Below, piece by piece: positions 35,991 through 46,813 of a stretch of 64,000 nt of DNA (the first letter of the stretch is position 1; each line of letters starts with the position of its first letter). The notes under the pieces are model-generated. The model ran no database searches, was not told the DNA's origin, and was given only the letters and a program-made list of their open reading frames with translations. Source of the stretch: Nitrospirales bacterium (lineage in GTDB: Bacteria > Nitrospirota > Nitrospiria > Nitrospirales > UBA8639). The translations under genes were made by a program, and so were the position numbers. The stretch is from NCBI GenBank assembly GCA_029261355.1, contig JAJDBM010000074.1:1-64000 (forward strand), given 5' to 3'.

Positions 35991-37196
35991 ATGAGCGAAC
36001 AATTCAATACCGTTGACGAAGCACTTGAAGAAATCAAGGCTGGCAAATGCGTGATCTTAGTTGATGATGAAGATCGTGAAAACGAAGGCGATCTCGTTAT
36101 GGCTGCTGAAAAGGTTACAGCTGACGATATTAACTTTATGGCTAAATATGGTCGGGGACTGATTTGTCTTGCCCTGACGCCTGAACGAGTTGACGAGCTG
36201 AAGCTCCATCCTCAAGCCACCGAAAATACTGCCACATTTGGGACTGCATTCACTGTATCTATTGATGCTGGCAAAGGAATTACCACGGGCATTTCAGCGG
36301 CGGATCGCGCGGCAACGATCCAATTGGCTGTCTCTTCCACCTGCGCGGCCACTGACCTTGCACGGCCTGGGCATATTTTCCCTCTCAGAGCCCACCAGGG
36401 AGGTGTGTTAAAACGAGCCGGACAGACTGAAGGATCCGTTGACTTAGCCAAGCTGGCGGGTATGAACCCAGCCGGAGTGATTTGTGAGATCATGAATGAT
36501 GATGGTTCGATGGCTCGTGTTCCCGAATTAATGGCCTTCGCCAAACAACATCAACTGAAGATCATTACGATTAAAGATCTCATTCAGCATCGCCTTCATC
36601 GAGAGACCTTTGTCCGTTCCGTTGAAACCGCCAAGATGCCCACGATATTTGGGCAATTTGAAGCTGTGGTATTTGAAAATGAACTAGACAGTGGGACTCA
36701 TATGGCGTTGACGAAAGGTGAAATAGATGAGACCCCGACTCTTGTTCGGGTTCACTCGGGGTGTTTAACGTCTGATGTGTTTGGCTCCATACGATGTGAT
36801 TGCCGGGATCAATTGCACCATGCCATGGAGATGATTGAAAAAGAGGGGAAAGGTGTTCTTCTCTATTTAAATCAAGAAGGACGAGGCATTGGTCTTCTCA
36901 ATAAAATTCGTGCCTATCACTTACAAGATTTGGGAGATGATACGGTCGAAGCCAATCTAAAATTAGGGTTTAAGGCGGATTTACGAGACTACGGAATTGG
37001 AGCTCAAATTCTTGTAAGTCTTGGACTACGAAAAATAAAACTCATTACTAATAATCCAAGAAAGATTGTTGGGATTGAAGGGTATGGACTTAATGTGGTG
37101 GAACGCATTCCCATTGAAATTACACCGCAAGCGTCGAATGTCCATTATCTGCGGACAAAAAAGGCCAAGTTAGGGCATTTGCTTAATAATGTATAA
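35991..37196 (+). CDS. ribBA: Bifunctional 3,4-dihydroxy-2-butanone-4-phosphate synthase / GTP cyclohydrolase II
   Basis: The two domains of riboflavin synthesis are in one chain of 401 residues. Residues 1-200 form DHBP synthase ([18 protein letters not shown] with the acidic metal site, GISAADRA, and HRGHIFPL-like [12 protein letters not shown]). Residues 205-401 form GTP cyclohydrolase II with its zinc Cys set in [17 protein letters not shown] and the EGRGIGL motif. It starts the long plus-strand rib-nus-pur block. No FMN riboswitch is visible in the 73 bases upstream. Confidence 0.97.
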   Translation: MSEQFNTVDEALEEIKAGKCVILVDDEDRENEGDLVMAAEKVTADDINFMAKYGRGLICLALTPERVDELKLHPQATENTATFGTAFTVSIDAGKGITTGISAADRAATIQLAVSSTCAATDLARPGHIFPLRAHQGGVLKRAGQTEGSVDLAKLAGMNPAGVICEIMNDDGSMARVPELMAFAKQHQLKIITIKDLIQHRLHRETFVRSVETAKMPTIFGQFEAVVFENELDSGTHMALTKGEIDETPTLVRVHSGCLTSDVFGSIRCDCRDQLHHAMEMIEKEGKGVLLYLNQEGRGIGLLNKIRAYHLQDLGDDTVEANLKLGFKADLRDYGIGAQILVSLGLRKIKLITNNPRKIVGIEGYGLNVVERIPIEITPQASNVHYLRTKKAKLGHLLNNV

Positions 37197-37303
37197 AATC
37201 TTCTGAAGTCTCGTGATTTTTTCCTTCGTAATGAAGAACCCTTGGTAACTTGCGACATGCCGTGCCTTTCTGACTTCTTTCCTTTCCCACCAAATGACCA
37301 ACT

Positions 37304-37843
37304 ATGAACAACCCAATCGAAGGTGAGCTGTCAGCCAAAGGACATCGTTTTGGGATTGTTGTCAGCAAGTTCAATGCATTTGTGACGGATCGTCTCCTTG
37401 CTGGTGCCCTTGAGGTCCTGACGCAACATGGCGCTAGTGACAATGACCTTCAAGTCGTACGTGTTCCAGGAGCGTTTGAAATTCCTCTCATTGCGTACCA
37501 ATTAGCGGCATCAAAGGAACTGCATGCCATTATCTGCCTTGGGGCTGTCATTCGAGGAGAAACCCCGCATTTTGACTATATCTGCGCTGAAGTCGCCCGT
37601 GGCTTAACACAAGCCAATCTTGACACAGGAATTCCGACTATTTTTGGTGTGCTAACGACAAATACTGTTGAGCAAGCCTTAGAACGTTCTGGTTCCCCAG
37701 AGCGAAACCGTGGCGCAGAGGCTGCTCGCACGGCCATAGAAATGGCCATGTTGGTCAAGCATCCTCTGTTGCGACCTGCTGCTAATGATCTTTCTGCTAA
37801 TACCGCTGCCAGTGACGACATTGATCCATTGGAATGTTGGTAA
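37304..37843 (+). CDS. ribH: 6,7-dimethyl-8-ribityllumazine synthase
   Basis: RibH condenses the pyrimidine product with 3,4-dihydroxy-2-butanone-4-phosphate, made by the preceding ribBA gene. Landmarks are VSKFNAFVTDRLL, VPGAFEIPL, GAVIRGETPHFDYI with the catalytic His, and FGVLTTNTVEQALERSG. The C-terminus is extended beyond the core by about 20 residues of low complexity. Length 179 is slightly long. ribBA and ribH are separated by 107 bases. Confidence 0.97.
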   Translation: MNNPIEGELSAKGHRFGIVVSKFNAFVTDRLLAGALEVLTQHGASDNDLQVVRVPGAFEIPLIAYQLAASKELHAIICLGAVIRGETPHFDYICAEVARGLTQANLDTGIPTIFGVLTTNTVEQALERSGSPERNRGAEAARTAIEMAMLVKHPLLRPAANDLSANTAASDDIDPLECW

Positions 37844-38129
37844 AGATTCCTTTCGTCCCATGAAATGACTTGAATAGTCCAACGAGTAGGTTCACGAAAT
37901 GCTCTGTCAGGTGAGTCTTTTCATCATATGGCCTTTACGCAGTCCTTTCGTGTTTCACGATTAAAGGAAACGGTAAAGGAGTTGGTGGAACGGTCATGTC
38001 AAAAAAACATTGATTAAAAGGGAGAAATCCTTACCTGAATGCTCTATGAATATGAGCCAAAAGACCAATTGAACGTTCTCGTAAACTTGGGTAAAGTAGC
38101 AAGCATCTCGTGTGTATTTTCACTCAACC

Positions 38130-38672
38130 ATGGGTTCTTCAACAGTATCTAGCGTGACCATCGTTAAAAAATCAGACATTCATCGAACCCGACGATCTGC
38201 TCGCCAATTGGCGCTACAGATTCTCTTTCAAGATGAATTTCAACAAACCAACCCAGGTTCGCTTTCTGAATTTTGGGAACAACAAGAAGCCTCTGTTGAG
38301 GTCCAGACCTTCACGACCCAGATAGTCGAAGGTGTTTTGGCTCATCAAGAGGAACTGGATCAACTGATTAATACGTATGCTAAGGAATGGTCTCTGTCTC
38401 GTATGCCGGTTGTGGATCGCAACATCTTACGGTGTGCGTTGTTTGAATTACTGTGGCTTGCCGATGTTCCAGCAAAAGTTGCGATAAATGAGGCCCTTGA
38501 ACTTGCAAAGCGATTTGCAGATGAAGAGAGTAAGCGTTTTATCAATGGAGTCTTGGATCGTATTATCCAAAAAGATCCTCGACTCGAGGGCAAACGTGTA
38601 AACATGGCGCCCCCACAAGTCTCAAAGCCTTCCGATGACCAATCAACGACGATTCATAACCCCGAGATATAA
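38130..38672 (+). CDS. nusB: Transcription antitermination protein NusB
   Basis: This NusB-fold RNA-binding protein works with NusE in rRNA antitermination. The core shows RRSARQLALQILFQ, the helix VDRNILRCALFELLWL, VAINEALELAKRFADEESKRFINGVLDRI, and a polar C-terminal extension. ATG 38130 is chosen; a GTG at 38112 is possible and neither has a good ribosome-binding site. An unusual N-terminal leader of about 20 residues precedes the core. It lies between ribH and purB, as ribH-nusB often do. Confidence 0.93.
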   Translation: MGSSTVSSVTIVKKSDIHRTRRSARQLALQILFQDEFQQTNPGSLSEFWEQQEASVEVQTFTTQIVEGVLAHQEELDQLINTYAKEWSLSRMPVVDRNILRCALFELLWLADVPAKVAINEALELAKRFADEESKRFINGVLDRIIQKDPRLEGKRVNMAPPQVSKPSDDQSTTIHNPEI

Positions 38673-38678
38673 AAACAG

Positions 38679-40070
38679 ATGATTGACCGATATTCCCGAC
38701 CGGAGATGGCAAACATTTGGAGTCAAACGCGTAAATATGAAACCTGGCTCCAAGTCGAACTAGCTGCATGTGAAGTCATGGAAAAGCAGGGGCACGTGCC
38801 ACGAGGGGTGGCGGCTCGTATTCGTCGAAAAGTTACTATTAATCCCACTAGGATCGAAGCCATTGAGCGAGTCGTCAAACATGATGTGATTGCGTTCCTC
38901 GAATCGATCACTGAACAAGCTGGAAAAGAGGCGCGACATCTTCATGCGGGACTGACCTCTTCAGATATTTTAGACACTTCACTCGCGCTTCAAATGTGTG
39001 AGGCGACAGACCTCCTCCTAGAGAATCTTGCTACTCTTCTCGAAACCATTCGCAAACGAGCCCTCGAACATCAAGACACGATGATGGTCGGGCGGTCACA
39101 CGGTATTCACGGTGAGCCCATATCGTTTGGGTGGAAGCTGGCAATTTGGTATCAAGAGTTTATTCGACAGCAAGATCGTATTCGGACCGTCAGAAAAGAT
39201 ATAGCTATCGGCAAGCTCTCGGGAGCCATGGGTACCTTTGCTCACCTGTCTCCAGCAGTTGAACGTGAGGTTTGCAAAAAACTTGGGTTAAAACCTGCAC
39301 CTATTTCAAGCCAAATCGTTCAACGTGACCGACATGCGGCCTTCGTCTCAGTCTTAGCTCTCCTAGCCGCCAGCATAGAAAATGTCGGCACTGAAATCAG
39401 ACATTTACAACGAACCGAGGTGTTGGAAGCAGAGGAGTATTTTGACATTGGTCAAAAAGGATCTTCTGCCATGCCACACAAACGAAATCCTGTTGGGTCA
39501 GAAAATCTCTGTGGACTGGCCCGAGTCATACGAGGGAACAGTCTCGCGGCATTAGAGAATGTGGCACTCTGGCATGAACGAGACATTAGCCACTCCTCTG
39601 TCGAGCGCATCATTATTCCCGATAGCACGATTTTGATGAATTACATGTTAGTTCGACTCACGAATATTCTTAAAAATCTCCAAGTCTATCCAGCACGAAT
39701 GATGGAGAATCTCAATTTGACTGGAGGACTAGTCTATTCTCAGCGCCTACTGCTTGCTCTGATTGAGAAAGGGGCAACGCGAACCAAGTCGTATGAAACT
39801 GTCCAGCAACATGCGATGACGTCTTGGAAAAAACAGGGAGATTTTCAAACACTCATTCAAGAAGATGCCTTTATTCGCAAGCATCTTTCTCAAAAAGACA
39901 TTACAGCATGTTTTGAGCCGCGATCATATATCCGCCACCAAAAACAAATTTTCACCAGAGTATTTGGAACCAAGGCGATGCATGCAACTGAGTTTAGTGA
40001 AAAACCAAAGTCCACCACATCCAAGAACCGTCGGATGAACAGAACACGCTCACAATCAACCAAAGAGTAA
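38679..40070 (+). CDS. purB: Adenylosuccinate lyase
   Basis: PurB cleaves SAICAR and adenylosuccinate in purine synthesis. Motifs include RYSRPEMANIW at the start, then SSDILDTSLALQM with TSSD, GRSHGIHGEPISFGWK, and the signature GSSAMPHKRNPVGSEN. The 463-residue chain is longer than most (about 430-455) because of a basic, Ser/Thr-rich tail (TTSKNRRMNRTRSQS). It begins 6 bases after nusB and ends 5 bases before purC, so they are co-transcribed. Confidence 0.96.
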   Translation: MIDRYSRPEMANIWSQTRKYETWLQVELAACEVMEKQGHVPRGVAARIRRKVTINPTRIEAIERVVKHDVIAFLESITEQAGKEARHLHAGLTSSDILDTSLALQMCEATDLLLENLATLLETIRKRALEHQDTMMVGRSHGIHGEPISFGWKLAIWYQEFIRQQDRIRTVRKDIAIGKLSGAMGTFAHLSPAVEREVCKKLGLKPAPISSQIVQRDRHAAFVSVLALLAASIENVGTEIRHLQRTEVLEAEEYFDIGQKGSSAMPHKRNPVGSENLCGLARVIRGNSLAALENVALWHERDISHSSVERIIIPDSTILMNYMLVRLTNILKNLQVYPARMMENLNLTGGLVYSQRLLLALIEKGATRTKSYETVQQHAMTSWKKQGDFQTLIQEDAFIRKHLSQKDITACFEPRSYIRHQKQIFTRVFGTKAMHATEFSEKPKSTTSKNRRMNRTRSQSTKE

Positions 40071-40075
40071 AGACA

Positions 40076-40780
40076 ATGGAACAAGGCACATTACTTTACG
40101 AAGGTAAAGCGAAAAAGGTATTTGCGACACCTGATCCAGATCAAGTTATTCAGTATTTCAAGGATGATGCGACGGCATTTAATGCAGAAAAACGTGGCAC
40201 GATTTTCAACAAAGGAATTGTGAACAACACGATTTCTGCGCGGTTATTTCAACTACTCGAAGAAAAAGGCGTGGCGACACACTTTCTTGAGCAACTGAGT
40301 GATCGCGAAATGCGCACCAAGCATTTGAAAATTATTCAAATTGAAGTGGTCGTTCGAAACCGAGCAACTGGGAGTCTCGTGAAACGCCTCGGTCTCGAAG
40401 AAGGTCTGGAGCTAGACCCGCCGCTTGTTGAGTTTTTCTATAAACATGACCCTCTTGGTGATCCACTGATTACAGAAGATCACATTCGTTTATTGAAATT
40501 GGCCAATGATGCTCAAGTGGCTGGATTACGTCAGGCTGCTCTTCACATTAATGGAATCCTTGCACCATTCTTTAAGGACAAAGGGATGTTGCTGGTTGAC
40601 TTTAAGCTTGAATTTGGAGATTCGAATGGTCAATTAATTTTGGCGGACGAGATTTCTCCAGATACCTGTCGTTTTTGGGATATTCAAACTGGCGAACGAT
40701 TAGATAAAGATCGATTCAGGAAAGACTTAGGTCGTCTTGAGGAAACGTATCAAGAAGTGTTGAAACGAGTCTGCTCTTAA
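40076..40780 (+). CDS. purC: SAICAR synthetase
   Basis: PurC ligates aspartate to CAIR. The N-terminal nucleotide site reads YEGKAKKVFATPD. FKDDATAFNAEK, then NRATGSLVKRLG, the KHDPLGDPLIT stretch and LVDFKLEFG are all conserved. Length 234 is typical. Immediately after purB and 23 bases before purS. Confidence 0.97.
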   Translation: MEQGTLLYEGKAKKVFATPDPDQVIQYFKDDATAFNAEKRGTIFNKGIVNNTISARLFQLLEEKGVATHFLEQLSDREMRTKHLKIIQIEVVVRNRATGSLVKRLGLEEGLELDPPLVEFFYKHDPLGDPLITEDHIRLLKLANDAQVAGLRQAALHINGILAPFFKDKGMLLVDFKLEFGDSNGQLILADEISPDTCRFWDIQTGERLDKDRFRKDLGRLEETYQEVLKRVCS

Positions 40781-40803
40781 AAACTTGATGATGGCTCATT
40801 TTT

Positions 40804-41049
40804 ATGAAAGCTAAAATTTACGTTACGCTCAAACGCGGTATTCACGACCCACAAGGGCATGCTATTCACCAATCACTTGCAACGTTGGGCTTTGAGGCGA
40901 TCAACGAAGTCCGTTTGGGAAAGTTCGTTGAAGTTGACATAGAAGAACATGACCAGGAAAAAGCCGAAGCCACAGTCAAAAACATGTGCGACAAACTTCT
41001 TGCCAATCCAGTCATTGAAAATTACCGTTATGAACTTTTCTCATCGTAA
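40804..41049 (+). CDS. purS: Phosphoribosylformylglycinamidine synthase subunit PurS
   Basis: PurS is the small subunit of the three-part FGAM synthase (PurS-PurQ-PurL). At 81 residues it has KAKIYVTLKRGIHDPQG, HQSLATLGFEAINEVRLGKF and the ending NPVIENYRYEL. It is followed by purQ after a 108-base gap with no gene in it. Confidence 0.96.
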   Translation: MKAKIYVTLKRGIHDPQGHAIHQSLATLGFEAINEVRLGKFVEVDIEEHDQEKAEATVKNMCDKLLANPVIENYRYELFSS

Positions 41050-41157
41050 CATTCTCGTCACCGTCGGATATTTTCTTTCGCAGGCCTATCAGGTCCTGGC
41101 GTCAAGATCTCCTTCGACTCCTAACGTCTATATCAATAGGCAGGGAGAGAATTTCAG

Positions 41158-41859
41158 TTGAACGTTGGCGTTATCTCATTCCCCGGTTCGAACTGTGACC
41201 GTGACTGTCATTTTGTATGCAATGATATTCTGAAGCAATCGTCTCGTCTTATTTGGCACCAAGAAACATCTCTCAAAAATATAGACCTGGTTATTCTTCC
41301 TGGAGGTTTTTCCTACGGCGATTACCTTCGGACTGGCGCCATCGCCAGATTCTCACCCATTATGGATAGTATTATAGAATTCGCATCCCATGGTGGTTTA
41401 GTCCTTGGAATTTGCAATGGTTTTCAAATTCTCTTGGAAGTCGGGTTACTTCCAGGCGCTATGCTCAGGAATACCCATCTGTCTTTTATTTGTGAAAATG
41501 TATCAATCAAAGTAGAAAATGCCGACACGCCATTTACGAATCAGTTCTCCGTCGACCAAATCCTCAACATTCCTATTGCCCATGCAGAGGGTAATTACTA
41601 TGCCGATTCGACCACTCTTTCCACGTTACATGAGCATGGACAAATTGTCTTTCGATACTGTAGTGGGAACGGCACGCTCACCAATGAGTCGAATCCCAAT
41701 GGATCACTCGACCATATCGCTGGCATCTGTAATCAGACCCGGAATGTATTGGGTATGATGCCACATCCCGAACGTTCAGCCGAGGCAGTGCTTGGTTCAA
41801 CCGATGGCATTCTTCTCTTTAATTCAGTACTCAACACATTTGAAAAATCGGAATCGTAG
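41158..41859 (+). CDS. purQ: Phosphoribosylformylglycinamidine synthase subunit PurQ
   Basis: PurQ is the glutaminase subunit that supplies ammonia to PurL. The start is TTG, with AGGGAGAG (41142-41149) 8 bases upstream, giving the family N-terminus NVGVISFPGSNCDRD. The nucleophile Cys86 is in LGICNGFQ and the His/Glu pair lies in PHPERS near residue 210. Length 233 is normal. Confidence 0.96.
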   Translation: MNVGVISFPGSNCDRDCHFVCNDILKQSSRLIWHQETSLKNIDLVILPGGFSYGDYLRTGAIARFSPIMDSIIEFASHGGLVLGICNGFQILLEVGLLPGAMLRNTHLSFICENVSIKVENADTPFTNQFSVDQILNIPIAHAEGNYYADSTTLSTLHEHGQIVFRYCSGNGTLTNESNPNGSLDHIAGICNQTRNVLGMMPHPERSAEAVLGSTDGILLFNSVLNTFEKSES

Positions 41860-41888
41860 TCACCAAACGTAACGAACAAGAGAAAGCC

Positions 41889-42128
41889 TTGGAAGTATTC
41901 CCTGGAATTACAATGGAACCCACAGTCTGTTCGGGAAAGCCCTGCGTCACGAACACAACGGTAGACGTGGCAACCATTGTCGGAGCTTTAGGGATAGGGC
42001 AAAGTATTCAAAATGTCCAAGAGGCCTTTCAGTTGAACTACGAACAAGTACTCACAGCTCTGCGATATGCTTCGTATGTCACCGATCATCTACCACTACG
42101 CATGCCATTGCCATCATCTGAGCTCTAA
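41889..42128 (+). CDS. DUF433-family small protein inside the pur operon
   Basis: The 79-residue product carries the DUF433 signature: [23 protein letters not shown], read in parts, then [32 protein letters not shown], ending at HLPLRM. DUF433 proteins are winged-helix-like and often serve as antitoxin partners of DUF5615 (PIN-like) toxins. No toxin gene is next to it. The start is TTG or the ATG at 41913, and the ribosome-binding site is weak. It lies 29 bases after purQ, and its stop is separated from purL's ATG by one base, so it should be co-translated with the FGAM synthase genes. Confidence 0.75.
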   Translation: MEVFPGITMEPTVCSGKPCVTNTTVDVATIVGALGIGQSIQNVQEAFQLNYEQVLTALRYASYVTDHLPLRMPLPSSEL

Positions 42129-42129
42129 C

Positions 42130-44379
42130 ATGTCATCTATATCAACTCCAATCACCAAAGAACTCATCGCCCAACATGGGCTGTCTGATGACGAGTATCA
42201 GCAGATTCTTACGCATTTGGGGCGTGAACCCAATCTCACTGAATTAGGTGTATTTTCCGTGATGTGGAGTGAGCACTGTAGTTACAAAAGCTCTCGTGTG
42301 CATTTAAAACGTTTGCCGACAGAAGGGGAGCGCGTTGTCCAAGGACCTGGAGAAAATGCTGGTGCCGTTGATATCGGTGATGGCCTCGCGGCGGTTTTTA
42401 AGATCGAGTCTCATAACCACCCTTCCTTTATTGAGCCATTTCAAGGGGCCGCGACAGGTGTTGGGGGGATACTTCGAGATATTTTCACGATGGGAGCTCG
42501 GCCAATTGCGCTCTTGGATTCATTGCGATTTGGTGAACTAGATGTCGCGAAAAATCGTCATCTTTTAAAAGGGGTGGTTTCAGGTATCTCTTGGTATGGT
42601 AACTGTATTGGAGTTCCAACGATTGGTGGGGAAATCGCGTTTAATGACATCTATTCAAAAAACCCACTCGTCAATGTCTTCTGTTTGGGGATCGTTGAAA
42701 AAGACAAATTATTGAAAGGATTGGCGCAAGGAGTTGGGAATCCTGTTTTGTATATTGGAGCTAAGACGGGAAGGGACGGAATCCATGGGGCCACGATGGC
42801 TTCAGATAGTTTTGATGACCAATCTGATGCCAAACGTCCGAATGTACAAGTTGGTGACCCATTCTTAGAAAAACTCCTCTTAGAAGTGTGCTTGGAGTTT
42901 TTAGAAAAAGATTTGTTGATCGGCATACAAGATATGGGAGCGGCTGGACTCACCAGCTCCTCTTGTGAAATGGCATCACGTTCCAATACCGGAATTGAAT
43001 TGGATGTCGCCCATGTGCCATGTCGAGAACCCAATATGACCCCCTATGAAATGCTGCTCTCTGAATCACAAGAGCGCATGTTGTTAGTAGCAAAGCCTGG
43101 TAAACAAGAAGAAGTCATTGCGATTTGTCACAAATGGGGGATCGATGCGGCCATTATTGGAAAGGTCACGGATGATGGCATGCTCCGGATCAAAGAGCAT
43201 GGCGCAACCGTAGCGGAGATTCCCGCAAAAGCGTTGGCCGAGGAAGGTCCACGCTATGAACGGCCTATTCAAGCTCCGCAATATCAAGAGATGCTGCAGT
43301 CACTTCTGGTTGACAATTTACCAGATGTCAAGAATCCCGCTGATGTGCTGTTGCAGCTATTACGATCACCTACCATTGCGAGCAAACAATGGGTTTCCAG
43401 GCAGTTCGATCACATGGTTGGCACCAATACCATGGTCCGCCCAGGCTCGGATGCAGCGGTCGTCCGCATTAAAGGCACAAATAAAGCCCTCGCGATGACG
43501 ACTGATGGGAATAGTCGATACTGTCTGTTGAATCCTTATATTGGTGGAACTCTCGCGGTAGCCGAGGCCGCAAGAAACTTGGCTTGCTCTGGAGCAATCC
43601 CGATTGGCGTCTCTGATTGTTTAAATTTTGGGAACCCTGAACGTTCAGATGTGATGTGGCAGTTTGTCGTGGCTCTTGAGGGTATCAGCGATGCGTGTCG
43701 TCATCTCAATATTCCTGTGGTGAGTGGAAATGTCAGTTTCTACAATGAAACGAATGGCCTTTCAATTTATCCAACCCCAGTTTTAGGAATGGTCGGACTG
43801 ATTGAGCCTGCTCACCTTGTCACGACGCAATGGTTTAAACATGCGGGTGATCAAATTGTCCAATTAGGAGAGACCAATGAGGACTTGGGCGGAACCGAAT
43901 ACCTAAAATTAATCCATAATCGAGAGCAGGGAAACCCACCGTGGTTAGACCTTGATCGCGAACAGGCTCTCCAACGTTTGCTCATTCAATCAATTCGGCA
44001 AGAATTGCTAGAATCTGCCCACGATTGCTCAGAAGGCGGCCTAGCCGTAACCCTGAGTGAGTGTTGTCTATCACATCCTTTCCAACCGCTCGGAGCTTCC
44101 ATTCAACTCGATCAGAAACGGTTACGAGTGGATGCTCTCTTATTTGGTGAAAGCCCATCTCGTGCTATAGTCACAGTATCACCTCAAAATATGAAATCTT
44201 TTTTGAACATCGCGCAAGAGCAGGGTGTCTCTGCATCGATCATTGGTGAAGTCGGAGGAACAGAATTGTCCATTTCGGTTGTAGCTGAATCGAAAACTGA
44301 GATTGGGAAACTTAACCTACCAGTTGAGACTCTCACAGAGGCCTGGAGCCTTTCTTTTGAACAACACATGAACCAATAA
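42130..44379 (+). CDS. purL: Phosphoribosylformylglycinamidine synthase subunit PurL
   Basis: PurL is the large ATP-dependent amidinotransferase subunit (about 750 residues, the small-PurL type that needs PurS and PurQ). ATG 42130 gives [23 protein letters not shown], the usual beginning, and the upstream open frame is rejected. Motifs include [51 protein letters not shown] and [11 protein letters not shown]. Confidence 0.96.
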   Translation: MSSISTPITKELIAQHGLSDDEYQQILTHLGREPNLTELGVFSVMWSEHCSYKSSRVHLKRLPTEGERVVQGPGENAGAVDIGDGLAAVFKIESHNHPSFIEPFQGAATGVGGILRDIFTMGARPIALLDSLRFGELDVAKNRHLLKGVVSGISWYGNCIGVPTIGGEIAFNDIYSKNPLVNVFCLGIVEKDKLLKGLAQGVGNPVLYIGAKTGRDGIHGATMASDSFDDQSDAKRPNVQVGDPFLEKLLLEVCLEFLEKDLLIGIQDMGAAGLTSSSCEMASRSNTGIELDVAHVPCREPNMTPYEMLLSESQERMLLVAKPGKQEEVIAICHKWGIDAAIIGKVTDDGMLRIKEHGATVAEIPAKALAEEGPRYERPIQAPQYQEMLQSLLVDNLPDVKNPADVLLQLLRSPTIASKQWVSRQFDHMVGTNTMVRPGSDAAVVRIKGTNKALAMTTDGNSRYCLLNPYIGGTLAVAEAARNLACSGAIPIGVSDCLNFGNPERSDVMWQFVVALEGISDACRHLNIPVVSGNVSFYNETNGLSIYPTPVLGMVGLIEPAHLVTTQWFKHAGDQIVQLGETNEDLGGTEYLKLIHNREQGNPPWLDLDREQALQRLLIQSIRQELLESAHDCSEGGLAVTLSECCLSHPFQPLGASIQLDQKRLRVDALLFGESPSRAIVTVSPQNMKSFLNIAQEQGVSASIIGEVGGTELSISVVAESKTEIGKLNLPVETLTEAWSLSFEQHMNQ

Positions 44380-44398
44380 TGCGACGCAAGAAATATTT

Positions 44399-45850
44399 AT
44401 GTCTTTTATTTCCTTAGATTCCATTCGTGCATCCTCTGATAAATTTCAAGAAGAATGCGCCGTATTTGGCGTATACGGCCACCGAGAAGCAGCCAACTTA
44501 ACCTATCTTGGGCTGTATGCACTTCAACATCGAGGGCAAGAAGGTTCGGGAATTGTCTCATCTGATGGCGAACGATTCTATCAACGAAAAGGCATGGGGC
44601 TCGTTGCTGATATTTATTCGAAGAAAACACTCAAAGAGTTAATTGGGACAAAAGCGATTGGTCACAATCGTTACTCAACCGCAGGAGACAGCGATTATAA
44701 AAATACACAACCCTTAACGGTGAACTTTGCGCTTGGCAATCTCGCATTGGCGCATAACGGCAACCTTATCAACGCCCCAATGCTTCGTAGCGAACTCGAA
44801 GCCTATGGAGCCATTTTTCAATCTGACTCCGATAGTGAGGTCATCGTTCACCTTATCGCTCATTCACATGGCGATACGCTTCTGGATCGCGTGATTGATG
44901 CCTTAAGTCTGGTACGTGGCGCCTATTCACTCCTATTGCAAACCGATGATTTGTTAATTGCCACAAGAGATCCCTATGGATTCAGACCTCTTTGCTTGGG
45001 ACGCTATAAGGGAAGTTGGGTTGTGGCGTCCGAGACCTGCGCCTTTGATTTAATCGGAGCTGAGTATATTCGAGAAGTCGAACCAGGTGAACTCATCGTC
45101 ATCAACAAGGACGGCCTTGCCTCCTATCATCCCTTCACAGAAAAACGCTCGGCTCAATGTGTATTTGAATTTGTCTACTTTGCTCGTCCTGATTCAAAGA
45201 TATTTGGGGCCAATGCCGTCTATCCCATTCGAAAAGCCTTCGGCCGTCAACTTGCAAAGGAATGCCCTGTCGATGCTGATGTTGTCATTCCTGTACCAGA
45301 TTCAGGTGTTCCGGCAGCATTGGGTTATTCTGAGGGTGCCGTCATTCCCTTTGAACTTGGGTTGACTCGCAATCATTATGTGGGGAGAACCTTTATTGAG
45401 CCAGAACAAAGCATTCGTCATTTTGGCGTCAAACTTAAATTAAATGTCGTTCCTGATATTTTAAAGGGAAAGCGAGTGATTGTCGTCGATGATTCCATCG
45501 TGCGTGGGACGACAAGTCGAAAAATTGTCAAAATGATCAGACAGGCCGGAGCCAAAGAAGTCCATATGCGGATCAGTTCACCTCCAGTGATTGCTCCATG
45601 TTTCTACGGCATCGATACGCCAACCCAAAAAGAGTTGATTGGTGCATCTCAGAATCTTGAAAGCATTCGCAAATATATTACGGCTGATAGTTTAGGGTAT
45701 CTCAGTCTTGAAGGCATGCTAAACGTCGCGCCGGGACAGGCAAGCCACTACTGTGATGCCTGTTTTACAGATCAGTATCCTATTTCCTTCACACGAGCCG
45801 AACAGCTGCAGTTGGGATTATTTGAGCCCGTCCCCTCGTCCAATCAATAA
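44399..45850 (+). CDS. purF: Amidophosphoribosyltransferase (PurF)
   Basis: PurF makes the first committed step of purine synthesis from PRPP and glutamine. A propeptide of about 19 residues precedes the catalytic Cys20 in [10 protein letters not shown], so it is matured by cleavage. The phosphoribosyl-binding loop reads [14 protein letters not shown]. Cys in QCVFEFVYF, in APCFYG and in YCDACF are placed like the four ligands of the 4Fe-4S cluster in the Bacillus-type enzyme. Length 483. Ends the purine block. Confidence 0.97.
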   Translation: MSFISLDSIRASSDKFQEECAVFGVYGHREAANLTYLGLYALQHRGQEGSGIVSSDGERFYQRKGMGLVADIYSKKTLKELIGTKAIGHNRYSTAGDSDYKNTQPLTVNFALGNLALAHNGNLINAPMLRSELEAYGAIFQSDSDSEVIVHLIAHSHGDTLLDRVIDALSLVRGAYSLLLQTDDLLIATRDPYGFRPLCLGRYKGSWVVASETCAFDLIGAEYIREVEPGELIVINKDGLASYHPFTEKRSAQCVFEFVYFARPDSKIFGANAVYPIRKAFGRQLAKECPVDADVVIPVPDSGVPAALGYSEGAVIPFELGLTRNHYVGRTFIEPEQSIRHFGVKLKLNVVPDILKGKRVIVVDDSIVRGTTSRKIVKMIRQAGAKEVHMRISSPPVIAPCFYGIDTPTQKELIGASQNLESIRKYITADSLGYLSLEGMLNVAPGQASHYCDACFTDQYPISFTRAEQLQLGLFEPVPSSNQ

Positions 45851-45973
45851 TATTCCTCCGTTTCTCTACAATTGTTGCTGCAGAAAAATTTGCTGTGGTA
45901 ACATCTTTACTGGCGCCTTGAGTATTTCGTATCGATGTGGGAATGGCGATTTATAAGCAAAGGGGGTTCGATC

Positions 45974-46516
45974 ATGAAACGTTTGATCATCAGCTGTACA
46001 GTCGTCTTTATTCTTCTAGGCACAAGCATTTCCGGATTGACGGCAGGGTTTTTTAAAGTTGGCGAAACCGCACCAAATTTCACCCTCACATCGTTAGCAG
46101 GTGAGCCCACTTCGCTTGAATCTTTTAGAGGCAAAGTGGTCGTGCTAGGCCTATTTCACATTTGTAAACCCTGTTTAATTCAAGGGTCGAATCTTCAGAA
46201 AGTTCATGAATTAACTCAAGGGAAAAATGTGGCGGTTGTTGGGGTCAATTCATCTGGCGATTCGAAGGGAGATGTGATTGATTTCCTCAAAACCTTTCCC
46301 TCGACGGTGACGTATCCCTATTTAACAGATCCAGAACAGATGACTGATAAACTTTTTGGGGGAGGACGATTTATTCCCAATGTCTACATCATTGATCAAC
46401 AAGGTGTCATTCAGTGGCAACGAGTTGGAAATTTTAATATGGCTGGTCACGAAATCATTCTGAATGAAGTTGATAAAATGTTGACGGCGCCTTCAACGGG
46501 CAGTCCAACACTCTAG
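45974..46516 (+). CDS. Secreted thioredoxin-fold protein (TlpA/redoxin type)
   Basis: ATG 45974 lies after AAAGGGGG (45959-45966) and gives a signal peptide (LIISCTVVFILLGTSISGL). The mature part is a redoxin: VGETAPNFTLTSLAGEPTSL, FRGKVVVLGLFHICKPC with the active-site pair C64-x-x-C67, then VGVNSSGD, and the cis-Pro region FIPNVYIIDQQG. Reads as a periplasmic thiol oxidoreductase, possibly for cytochrome c maturation or disulfide repair. The target is unknown. Confidence 0.85.
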   Translation: MKRLIISCTVVFILLGTSISGLTAGFFKVGETAPNFTLTSLAGEPTSLESFRGKVVVLGLFHICKPCLIQGSNLQKVHELTQGKNVAVVGVNSSGDSKGDVIDFLKTFPSTVTYPYLTDPEQMTDKLFGGGRFIPNVYIIDQQGVIQWQRVGNFNMAGHEIILNEVDKMLTAPSTGSPTL

Positions 46517-46573
46517 TGAAGTGTGGCCGACTACATGATAAAGCACATCGCATGAAAGGGTTATAAATAGTTT

Positions 46574-46813
46574 ATGGATGAATTAGAAGCTGGTAAGGCA
46601 AAACTCCTTGAAGTCGTCCAGAGTATTGATGCAAGCGTCGAAGTGGTGATTCCCACCACTCCATCTAATAGTATTTTTCTTATTTCGCTCACGAAGGGAG
46701 CGAATCGGAAATTTATCACCGTCCCTGAGGATGACGTGTTAGACCTTCCTAGTGAAGAGGATATTCTCGCAAAAACAACAACAATGCTCCAAGAAGCGAT
46801 AGGAGCATTATGA
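46574..46813 (+). CDS. Small protein of unknown function coupled to MBL-like gene
   Basis: The 79-residue acidic protein (MDELEAGKAKLLEVVQ, FLISLTKGANRKFITVPEDDVLDLP) has no signal peptide and a strand-helix layout. Its stop overlaps the start of the next gene (ATGA, 46810-46813), so the pair is translationally coupled. No family recognised. Confidence 0.7.
   Translation: MDELEAGKAKLLEVVQSIDASVEVVIPTTPSNSIFLISLTKGANRKFITVPEDDVLDLPSEEDILAKTTTMLQEAIGAL

Noticed and set aside
37929-38015. 29-codon frame between ribH and nusB
   Set aside because: Too short, with no ribosome-binding site or known match.
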